Shown here: positions 1 through 5,544 of the stretch, piece after piece
Numbering within the stretch: position 1 is the first letter of the stretch
Layout of the letters: each line of letters begins with the position of its first letter
Assembly (NCBI GenBank): GCA_029859485.1
Contig: JAOUDB010000181.1
Span: 1-5,792 of the forward strand
Direction: 5' to 3'
From: Desulfuromonadales bacterium
GTDB lineage: Bacteria > Desulfobacterota > Desulfuromonadia > Desulfuromonadales > BM103
Length of the DNA stretch: 5,792 nt
Notes under the pieces: model-generated
What the model saw: the letters and a program-made list of their open reading frames with translations, nothing else
What the model was told of the DNA's origin: nothing
Database searches by the model: none
Made by a program: the position numbers and the translations under genes

Positions 1-1559
1 GCCTCGTAGAGATTTTCATAACAGGTAAAGTCACGTGGATCTCCCGTCTCGAGGCCCACCCGTTTGCCGGACACCGGGTCGATACCGTTATTCAGAGTCA
101 CTTCGAGGATCTTCGGCACGTTCAGGTAGCCGGTCAGAACGTAGGCCTCCTTGCCGAATGCGCCGACCTCGATGCAGCCGCTGCAGCCGCCCTCTCGAGC
201 ATCCTTGAGGGACTTGCCCTGACGCAGCAACTCCTCCACGTAAACATCCGGATTAAAGATTGACGGGTAGCCGTGCCCCTGACGAATCACCTTACAGGCG
301 GCCTCAAGGAAACGGTCCGGCGTCTTTCTGCTGACGTGTACGGAATTGCCCGGCTGCAGGATGTGCAGCTCTTCGACCACCTCGAGCATGATGTAGGAGA
401 CGTCACTGACGCCGTCTTGACCGTCACTGGTGATGCCGCCGATATTGATGTTGGTGAAATCGTTATAGGTGCCGCTCTCACGGGCTGTAATCCCCACCTT
501 GGGCGGCGCCGGGTGATTATTGACCTTAATCCAGAAGCAGCAGAGCAACTCCTTGGCCTGCTCGCGAGTCAAAGTGCCCGCAGCAAGCTCAGCCTCATAG
601 AAAGGAGCCAAGTGCTGATCGAAGTGACCGGGGTTCATGGCATCCCAACCGTTGAGTTCAGTAATGGTGCCAAGATGAACAAACCAGTACATCTGGATCG
701 CTTCGTGAAACGTGCGTGGCGCATTGGCCGGAACCCAGCGGCAGACTTCAGCGATTTTTTGCAGCTCCGCAACACGCTTAGGATCGCTCTCACTCGCAGC
801 TAAATCTTCGGCAAGATCGGCATGACGCTCGGCAAAAACAATCACCGCATCGCAGGAGACGTCCATAGCCTTGAGCTCTTCGAACTTGTCGGTGGCTTCC
901 GGATCGTTGAGATAATCAAGGCCTGCAATTTCAACCGCAATCTGCCGCTTGTAATCGAGCATTCCCTTAACATAGATCTGCCCATCGAGGGCCGTATGGC
1001 CAGGTGCGCGCTGCTCCATGAACTCGGTAAAGAGCCCCGCCTCGTAAGCTGCCCGCCATTCATCCGGGACATGGCTGAAGATCCGCTCACGGATTGTCTT
1101 GCCCTGCCAATAAGGGATCACCTCACGGGCATAGGTTTCAACGTCTTCATCGCTGATGGTGTAACGTTGCTGGTCGCGGGTATTGAGGACGTGAAAGTCT
1201 TCAACGCTGTGACAGGTCAACTCAGGGAAGGTCGGCACCGCCTTGGGTTGCGGACCGCGTTCGGCAACGATCAGCTCTTCTTCTCCGAGATAGAGGGTTT
1301 TCTTCCGACAATGGTCGAGAAAATTCAAGGCGCGCAGCATCGGCGTCGAAAGCTTGCCATAATTCTCTTTATAAAAGGCAGTCTCATGCAGGGCACGTTC
1401 AATAGAAAGACTCGGCTCTGTCTCAACACTCAACTTGCGTAGACGCTGTATCCGTTCATTCATTCCAGGCCCGATGGCGTTCCTGGTTGGTGAATAAAAG
1501 TTCCCCTCGGCATCAGCATGACGCTGGGGAACCACCTTCAAGTCTCTCTCTTTTGACAT
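1..1559 (-). CDS. hypD: HypD-like glycyl radical enzyme, probable trans-4-hydroxy-L-proline dehydratase (3' part off the window)
   Basis: An uninterrupted frame encodes 519 residues and runs off the left edge without a stop. HypD dehydrates trans-4-hydroxy-L-proline to 1-pyrroline-5-carboxylate by radical chemistry in the anaerobic cytoplasm. Family hallmarks seen: APGHT (185-189), TELNGWD (300-306), QPAPPKVG-like HPAPPKVG (349-356), GCIE with catalytic Cys462 and Glu464, and TGYLN (476-480). From memory of the C. difficile enzyme, its F152, H160, D278, S334, D339, F340, C434, E436 and Y450 correspond to F180, H188, D306, S362, D367, F368, C462, E464 and Y478, always offset by 28. The extra length is an N-terminal extension. 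The start at 1559 is chosen because AAGGG lies 8 nt upstream; the alternative Met33 lacks a Shine-Dalgarno sequence. Oddities are Cys459 three residues before the catalytic Cys, where I recall Thr, and YPSIFNPD in place of a QPAFYNTE-type segment. The RVxGY-type glycyl radical loop and any activase would lie beyond the edge. A ring-opening cis-4-hydroxy-D-proline lyase (HplG type) remains an alternative. It is unrelated to the hydrogenase maturation protein also called HypD. Confidence 0.82.
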   Translation of the reverse strand, partial: MSKERDLKVVPQRHADAEGNFYSPTRNAIGPGMNERIQRLRKLSVETEPSLSIERALHETAFYKENYGKLSTPMLRALNFLDHCRKKTLYLGEEELIVAERGPQPKAVPTFPELTCHSVEDFHVLNTRDQQRYTISDEDVETYAREVIPYWQGKTIRERIFSHVPDEWRAAYEAGLFTEFMEQRAPGHTALDGQIYVKGMLDYKRQIAVEIAGLDYLNDPEATDKFEELKAMDVSCDAVIVFAERHADLAEDLAASESDPKRVAELQKIAEVCRWVPANAPRTFHEAIQMYWFVHLGTITELNGWDAMNPGHFDQHLAPFYEAELAAGTLTREQAKELLCCFWIKVNNHPAPPKVGITARESGTYNDFTNINIGGITSDGQDGVSDVSYIMLEVVEELHILQPGNSVHVSRKTPDRFLEAACKVIRQGHGYPSIFNPDVYVEELLRQGKSLKDAREGGCSGCIEVGAFGKEAYVLTGYLNVPKILEVTLNNGIDPVSGKRVGLETGDPRDFTCYENLYE

Positions 1560-1573
1560 CTTCTCTTCCCTTC
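1560..1573 (-). promoter_or_regulatory. Ribosome binding site that sets the start of the glycyl radical enzyme
   Basis: Read on the minus strand this is GAAGGGAAGAGAAG immediately before ATG at 1559. The AAGGG core ends 8 nt before the start codon, a normal spacing. The in-frame ATG at codon 33 (1463-1461) is preceded only by CCTGGA and is a poorer start, although it would bring the N terminus close to that of C. difficile HypD. Confidence 0.7.
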
Positions 1574-1601
1574 AAACATCGCGGCCCTAACGGGTACGCA
1601 A

Positions 1602-1650
1602 TCAGGCAACAATAACATCTGGGTTAATTGTACTCCGCACGACTGCCTGA
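1602..1650 (-). repeat. Inverted repeat in the 5' leader (possible RNA hairpin)
   Basis: In the predicted leader, TCAGGCA (1650-1644) and TGCCTGA (1608-1602) are perfect 7-nt complements. A G-T wobble extends them inward, and they enclose about 35 nt. They could form a long-loop stem in the transcript just upstream of the ribosome binding site. No known riboswitch or T-box signature was recognised, so a regulatory role is speculative. Confidence 0.3.
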
Positions 1651-1715
1651 ACACAATAAAGGCCGTACGCATCCTCTCACGAAGCTACCCGGAGAATCTT
1701 CTTACACATCACAAG

Positions 1716-1732
1716 AGCAAGAAGAGTACCAA
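1716..1732 (-). promoter_or_regulatory. Sigma-54 (-24/-12) promoter for the glycyl radical enzyme gene
   Basis: The minus strand reads TTGGTACTCTTCTTGCT. This matches the sigma-54 consensus YTGGYACRNNNNTTGCW at all positions except the purine after TGGYAC. The essential GG (1730-1729) and GC (1718-1717) are separated by exactly 10 nt. The predicted transcription start is near 1705, giving a leader of about 146 nt. It faces the HypD-like gene, and a sigma-54 activator is encoded at 4670-3252 in the same window, so dependence on that activator is a reasonable inference. No other candidate in the intergenic regions combined both elements with correct spacing. Confidence 0.75.
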
Positions 1733-1842
1733 TTGAAAGAAGCCATGAGCAAACTATAAAGGCCTATAATCATTAACTATTTACAGGCGGAAAACACAAG
1801 AAAGGAACAAGGAATCAAGCTTTTTATTCATTTTTGTATTTT

Positions 1843-1860
1843 TTATTCTCAGACGAATAA
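1843..1860. repeat. AT-rich inverted repeat upstream of the sigma-54 promoter (candidate activator site)
   Basis: TTATTC (1843-1848) and GAATAA (1855-1860) form a perfect 6-bp dyad with a 6-nt spacer. The symmetry continues with three more pairs after one mismatch (1839-1841 with 1862-1864). It lies roughly 110-130 bp upstream of the -24 element, where sigma-54 activators usually bind. AT-rich dyads arise readily by chance, so assignment as an activator site is tentative. Confidence 0.3.
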
Positions 1861-1879
1861 GAAAGGACGGTGAAAATAT

Positions 1880-1909
1880 AAAAAGCGAAATGTGGCGAGC
1901 CCGCTATTT
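1880..1909 (-). terminator. Probable rho-independent terminator of the lipoprotein gene
   Basis: On the minus strand AAATAGCG (1909-1902), which includes the TAG stop, can pair with CGCTTTTT (1887-1880) in 7 of 8 positions around a 14-nt loop. A T-rich tail (TTTTTATATTTT) begins within the right arm. The stem is short with only three G-C pairs, so strength is uncertain. It would separate the lipoprotein transcript from the glycyl radical gene, consistent with the latter having its own promoter. Confidence 0.45.
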
Positions 1910-2305
1910 ATTCTTTACGGACTCCAGCAAGTGCACATTGATGAGCCCTGAGGGGTAGATAATATAAATCAGACTCATTGTCTCACCATCCTTCCCGACA
2001 CCCCGGCCATAAGGCAGTGCAACAGTGTATGTCCACTCCCTACCGTCATCATCGCGCCAGCTTACAGAGGCCTTGCGAGTGAGAAGGGGATGCTCCGAAA
2101 AACCTATATCCAAGGACTTGTGCGGCAGAATAGCATTGACGGACCCATATCTTTCCGTCGGTTCATGACGTACCCTTACATCAGTAATCCTGGTGTTTGT
2201 GGCATTTTTGACATAAACGCGATCAAGTACGGTTTGCGAACGCCCACAAGCCGACAAAACCAAAGAGAGCAAAACACAGACAAAGAACGACAACCAACTT
2301 TTCAT
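1904..2305 (-). CDS. Small predicted outer-membrane lipoprotein of unknown function
   Basis: The 133-residue product begins with a lipoprotein signal peptide: Lys2, a hydrophobic core (residues 4-17), and the lipobox LSAC with the lipidated Cys at position 20. Gly21 at +2, rather than Asp, favours sorting to the outer membrane. The mature part of about 113 residues has alternating beta-type segments (VYVKN, DVRVRH, ASVSWRDD, WTYTVALP, LIYIIYP) that suggest a small beta-sandwich. I do not recognise a family. It has no other Cys in the mature region. The Shine-Dalgarno is weak (AGGATGAG ends several nt before ATG). It is more AT-rich than the glycyl radical gene and probably a stand-alone unit: 150 bp follow the methyltransferase, and a likely terminator overlaps its stop. 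No functional link to the neighbours is visible. Confidence 0.75.
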   Translation of the reverse strand: MKSWLSFFVCVLLSLVLSACGRSQTVLDRVYVKNATNTRITDVRVRHEPTERYGSVNAILPHKSLDIGFSEHPLLTRKASVSWRDDDGREWTYTVALPYGRGVGKDGETMSLIYIIYPSGLINVHLLESVKNK

Positions 2306-2455
2306 ATTTTCTCATCCTGACAAGAAACAACTACCAATTGACCCAAACTTAAAGAAACGGACTAATCACCCAAACAAGGGTTCCAAGTATTTAACGCACC
2401 AAAAGTAGGCGCTTTAGGCGAAGGCGCGAAGGGGAAGAGAACGCCCGTAAAGAAA

Positions 2456-3073
2456 CTATCTGAGTGACGCCCTGCCCCGGTAGTTAAACGATGCCGGCCG
2501 CCATCCGGGGATATAATCTTTCGTCATTTCATTGAGCTTAAAGCCCCCCTGCTCAACCAGCTCAGGGATGTTGCGATTAAGGTGACAGCCTCCGCCAACA
2601 ACCTTCCAGAGGGGATTAATTAAATTTTGCACCCTCCTGACACCCGGGTCTGGCGCGACACCATGTTCACAGAATAAAAGCTCGCCACCGGGCTTGAGAA
2701 CACGTGCCATTTGTTCAAGAGCCCGGCCGATATCAAAAATTGTGCACAAGGTGTAAGTAACCAGAACGGTGTCAACGCTCTTGCTCTCCAGGGACAACTC
2801 CTCTCCGGCCGAACAAATGAATTCAACATCGAACTTAACAGAAGCGGCTCTTGCTTCTGCCATTCCGAGCATCTTTGACGAAGGGTCAAGGCCCCAGACT
2901 TTGCTGACCTTATCGGCGTCATAGTAAGAAAGGTTTAAACCTGACCCCAGGCCGACCTCCAGCACCCTGCCTTGCGCAAGCGGTACAACCTTTTCTCGTT
3001 GACTCATAACTGAATGCATATTGCAGGCGCAGTGGACGAGTTTCGGAAGAAGATACTTGTTGTATAGGTTCAT
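2456..3073 (-). CDS. Class I SAM-dependent methyltransferase (METTL7-like small methyltransferase)
   Basis: The 205-residue protein has a Rossmann-fold methyltransferase core. Motif I is VLEVGLGSG (37-45), the acidic ribose-binding residue is Asp63 in GLDPS, motif IV is DTVLVTYTLC (101-110), and LKPGG (126-130) precedes the beta-5 strand with CEHG (135-138). A GGGCHLNR segment (160-167) and a C-terminal YIPGW recall bacterial relatives of the METTL7/TMT1 group, whose animal members methylate thiols; this link is from memory. The length is typical of a stand-alone Methyltransf_11 enzyme. Cys15 and Cys17 lie near the N terminus. There is no membrane anchor. The substrate cannot be read from sequence. 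GAGG lies about 6 nt before the ATG. It is separated by 178 bp from the activator upstream and 150 bp from the lipoprotein downstream, so operon membership is unclear. Confidence 0.85.
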   Translation of the reverse strand: MNLYNKYLLPKLVHCACNMHSVMSQREKVVPLAQGRVLEVGLGSGLNLSYYDADKVSKVWGLDPSSKMLGMAEARAASVKFDVEFICSAGEELSLESKSVDTVLVTYTLCTIFDIGRALEQMARVLKPGGELLFCEHGVAPDPGVRRVQNLINPLWKVVGGGCHLNRNIPELVEQGGFKLNEMTKDYIPGWRPASFNYRGRASLR

Positions 3074-3251
3074 AATGCCTCAGCTACTCACGCAGGAAGG
3101 CCAGGAACAGCAATTTACCCTCACGATTAAATGCGGGAGTGTCAAGAATGTGCCTGACGGCTGAAAACAGGGATTGCCTTGATGGGTGAAAAAGCCACGC
3201 AAGATTTAACCATCAAAAGGCGACAGGAATTATGCTATGTGGAAAACTTAT

Positions 3252-4670
3252 TTAACTTTCCGCACTTGCGCTGTGAGAGCCGACTCCATACTTCTGCAGC
3301 TTTCTGGCGACAGTAGGCTGGCTCATACCAAGAGCTTCGGCAATGTCCTGCTGTTTTCGATAGCGCTTACTGGCTTCGGAAAGTACACGCTTTTCAACGC
3401 TCTCCAGAATTTGCGTCATGTTCATCCCGTCGGGCCAACTGCTTTCCACGAGACAACCTTCCCCACTGGACCCCGCAACCACATCCTGAGGCAGATCACC
3501 CACATCGAGCATCTCAGTTTCAGACATCACGACCAAACGCTCGCAGATATTCATCAATTCACGCACATTACCGGGATAATGGTAATGAACCAGGACGTCG
3601 AGAGCTGCAGCACTCAGTTTTCTTGAAACATTGGACCGTAAAGCAAAATGATCGATGTAGGAGCGAATCAATGCAATCAGACATTCCTTACGTTCACGTA
3701 GAGCCGGGACACGCAAAGGGATAACGCTCAAACGGTAGAATAGATCGGTGCGAAACTGGCCGGAAGCAACCAACTGATCGAGATCACGATTGGTTGCGGC
3801 AAGCAGACGGACATCAACTTTCCGACTCTGAGTGCTTCCCAGACGGGTAACCACACCATCCTCCATGAAACGTAGTAACTTGACCTGCGAAGCCAGCGGG
3901 AGTTCGGCGACTTCATCGAGAAACAGGGTGCCACCATCAGCGAGTTCAAGATGGCCCGGCTTGCTGGCAGAGGCACCGGTAAAGGCACCTTTTTCGTAGC
4001 CAAACAATTCGGCTTCGATAAGCGTTTCCGGGATGGCGCCACAATTGATTTTTATGATGGGTTTGTCGCTACGGCGGGAGTTCTTGTGAATCAGGTCAGC
4101 GACCAGTCCCTTGCCAACCCCAGATTCACCGAGGATCAGAACCGTCGAGTCGACTTCACTGACTTTCAGCGCCTGTTTGAGCACCTTGACCATACAAGGA
4201 CTTTTGGCAATCACCCGCTGACAGGAGAGAAACTCTTCCTGTAGCTCTTGTACCTGGTGACGAAAATGTACACCAATCGCCTGTTGCTCTTCCAACTGCC
4301 GCTGGAGACGATCCGTTTCAGTAATATCGCGTTCGCTAACCACCACGCGAATCAGTTCGCCGGCATCATCAAACACCGGGGTCGCCGTAGAAATAAGTTT
4401 TCGACCGAAACGGTTTTCCTGCAGCAGGCTGACCACACTACGGGACTTGATGGCTTCAAGGGCTGCCGAGGGAAGAATAACCAACCCTTCTTCGGCAACG
4501 TCGAGATAGGAACGTCCAACCAACTGCTCAGCAGTGGCGTTGTTGATTCGTTGAGAGGCTGGATTAACACGCAGGATAAGACCGGCACCATCGCAGACAA
4601 AAAGGCCATCTGAGGAGGAATCGATGATCGCATCATGTTCCCAGGTCAATTCCTGGATACTCCTGTCCAT
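3252..4670 (-). CDS. PAS domain sigma-54-dependent transcriptional activator (bacterial enhancer-binding protein)
   Basis: The 472-residue protein activates sigma-54 RNA polymerase by ATP hydrolysis. An N-terminal PAS sensor (about 8-118; DGLFVCDGAGLILRVN, ending VSERDIT) is followed by a linker or coiled coil (119-150). The central AAA+ domain has Walker A GESGVGKG (181-188), the sigma-54 contact loop GAFTGA (228-233), Walker B GGTLFLDE (246-253), FRTDLFYRLSV with the likely arginine finger (306-316) and YPGNVREL (365-372). A Fis-type helix-turn-helix lies at about 440-463 (DIAEALGMSQPTVARKL). No receiver domain is present, so it is probably not a phosphorelay partner. It likely senses a small molecule or redox state through PAS, but no haem or flavin ligand is evident. 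AAGGAG lies 5 nt before ATG. It starts 25 nt after the usp stop and is probably co-transcribed with it. The sigma-54 promoter at 1732-1716 is its most obvious nearby target. Confidence 0.95.
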   Translation of the reverse strand: MDRSIQELTWEHDAIIDSSSDGLFVCDGAGLILRVNPASQRINNATAEQLVGRSYLDVAEEGLVILPSAALEAIKSRSVVSLLQENRFGRKLISTATPVFDDAGELIRVVVSERDITETDRLQRQLEEQQAIGVHFRHQVQELQEEFLSCQRVIAKSPCMVKVLKQALKVSEVDSTVLILGESGVGKGLVADLIHKNSRRSDKPIIKINCGAIPETLIEAELFGYEKGAFTGASASKPGHLELADGGTLFLDEVAELPLASQVKLLRFMEDGVVTRLGSTQSRKVDVRLLAATNRDLDQLVASGQFRTDLFYRLSVIPLRVPALRERKECLIALIRSYIDHFALRSNVSRKLSAAALDVLVHYHYPGNVRELMNICERLVVMSETEMLDVGDLPQDVVAGSSGEGCLVESSWPDGMNMTQILESVEKRVLSEASKRYRKQQDIAEALGMSQPTVARKLQKYGVGSHSASAES

Positions 4671-4695
4671 GGCCTCTCCTTGAACCGGCTCGGCG

Positions 4696-5502
4696 TTAGT
4701 GTGACATCAGCACCGGGACGGTCATTGACTGCAGCAGATAACGACCGACATCGCCAAGGATCTGGTTGCCACGACGGAACTGGGAAAAGGCGCCGAGGAC
4801 CATCAGGTCGATCCCCTCGTCGGCGCAGCGGTTGAGCAGCAAGTCACCGATACTGAGCCCTGCTGTGACGTGCTTTTCGGCAATGGCATTGATATCGTAG
4901 TGTCGCAAATGACTACAAATATCGGCGTTGTGAGATTCGTAGGCCTCATCGCCCCCGTAACCCTGGATTGATATGACGTGAACAGAATCGGCCGCGCGCA
5001 GCAGTGGCATCGAATCGTGCATGGCCCGTGAAGATTCGGGGCCACCACGCCAGACCAGCATCACCCGTTTGCCGATTGTTCGGGCGTCACAGGCGTAGGG
5101 GACGATCAGCACGGGACGGCCAGCCCCCAGCACCGCTTTTTCCGGAAGGTCAGCGGGGGTCGACTGTTGTTTTGCATCATGGTCAGTCTGGCTGACGATC
5201 AGCATGTCGCGATAATGGGCGTAAAGATTGAGCGACTGGACCAGATCAAGATTGTTTCTGGAGCTGTCGGCACAAATCCACTCCGATTCCAGCCCCGCTT
5301 GTTCGACCGTTTGCAGAAACTTCAGCTTGGCCTGGTCCGCCAGCTTATAGGGTTGTTCAAAGTCGCTGGCCCGATGGGGTGGAATCGTGTAGAGACCAGT
5401 CAGCTTGGCCTGCTGCTGCTGGGCCAACTGGATTGCGGTGGCCAGCCTGGTTGAGCAGGTTGAGCTTAAATCGATATACACCAGAAGGTCTTTTAAGTTC
5501 AT
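4696..5502 (-). CDS. Tandem-domain universal stress protein (UspA family)
   Basis: At 268 residues this is a double-Usp protein: repeat one about 1-140 (KDLLVYIDLS to RPVLIVPY) and repeat two about 147-268 (KRVMLVWRGG to VPVLMSH). Proteobacterial tandem Usps bind ATP or small ligands and support survival under stress; the exact job is usually unknown. The C-terminal signature DLMVLGAFSQFRRGNQILG is recognisable, but the usual G-2x-G-9x-G nucleotide motif is altered: Gly237 and Gly250 remain while the middle Gly is Ser240. Nucleotide binding by this half may therefore be weakened, and the first half has only AGRPVLIVP rather than a full motif. The start is supported by AGAGGA about 7 nt upstream. 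It follows livF by 42 nt and precedes the sigma-54 activator by 25 nt, suggesting one transcript. No membrane segment is seen. Confidence 0.9.
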   Translation of the reverse strand: MNLKDLLVYIDLSSTCSTRLATAIQLAQQQQAKLTGLYTIPPHRASDFEQPYKLADQAKLKFLQTVEQAGLESEWICADSSRNNLDLVQSLNLYAHYRDMLIVSQTDHDAKQQSTPADLPEKAVLGAGRPVLIVPYACDARTIGKRVMLVWRGGPESSRAMHDSMPLLRAADSVHVISIQGYGGDEAYESHNADICSHLRHYDINAIAEKHVTAGLSIGDLLLNRCADEGIDLMVLGAFSQFRRGNQILGDVGRYLLQSMTVPVLMSH

Positions 5503-5544
5503 TGATTGATCCTCTCGCAGTATTGCTCTGCCCCGGCAAGACTA

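Larger units (their letters stand above)
1560..1903. other. 344-bp non-coding regulatory region upstream of the glycyl radical enzyme
   Basis: No reading frame here looks coding on either strand. On the minus strand it holds, in order, the end of the lipoprotein terminator, an AT-rich stretch with an inverted repeat at 1843-1860, a possible IHF-like site near 1813-1825, a sigma-54 promoter at 1732-1716, and a predicted leader of about 146 nt before the gene. It is clearly more AT-rich than the flanking glycyl radical gene, as expected for upstream activator DNA that must bend. Confidence 0.7.

Noticed and set aside
273..803. Plus-strand open frame of 176 codons
   Set aside because: It lies antisense to the well-conserved glycyl radical enzyme, resembles no family and has no convincing ribosome binding site.
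822..1442. Plus-strand open frame of 206 codons
   Set aside because: It is also antisense to the glycyl radical enzyme coding frame, whose protein motifs are unmistakable; it is a shadow frame.
2090..2320. Plus-strand open frame of 76 codons opposite the lipoprotein
   Set aside because: The minus-strand frame has a textbook lipoprotein signal peptide; the plus-strand product has no recognisable feature.
2312..2340. CAATTGGTA upstream of the lipoprotein, identical for 9 bases to the start of the sigma-54 promoter at 1735
   Set aside because: The downstream TTG is one base too far and lacks the following C, so it is not a -24/-12 promoter.
2405..2430. GC-rich repeat with GGCG/GCGC words after the methyltransferase, considered as a terminator
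   Set aside because: Any stem needs a bulge and no T-run follows on the minus strand, so a rho-independent terminator is not supported.
2690..2709. Perfect TGGCACG (-24-like) on the minus strand inside the methyltransferase gene
   Set aside because: There is no TTGC at the required spacing, and it lies within coding sequence for RVLKPGG-region residues.
3112..3145. TTGACA (-35-like, 3145-3140) upstream of the methyltransferase
   Set aside because: The nearest -10-like sequence (TAAATT, 3117-3112) is about 22 nt away, too far for a normal sigma-70 promoter.
3134..3158. Sigma-54-like CAGGCACATTCTTGACA upstream of the methyltransferase
   Set aside because: The -24 part is good, but the essential GC of the -12 element is AC.
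3180..3251. Possible terminator after the sigma-54 activator (GCC...GGC then TTTTT)
   Set aside because: Only about three base pairs around a loop of more than 20 nt; too weak to call.
3951..4613. Two plus-strand open frames (97 and 121 codons) opposite the sigma-54 activator
   Set aside because: They are mirror frames of the conserved PAS and AAA+ coding sequence and show no recognisable protein features.
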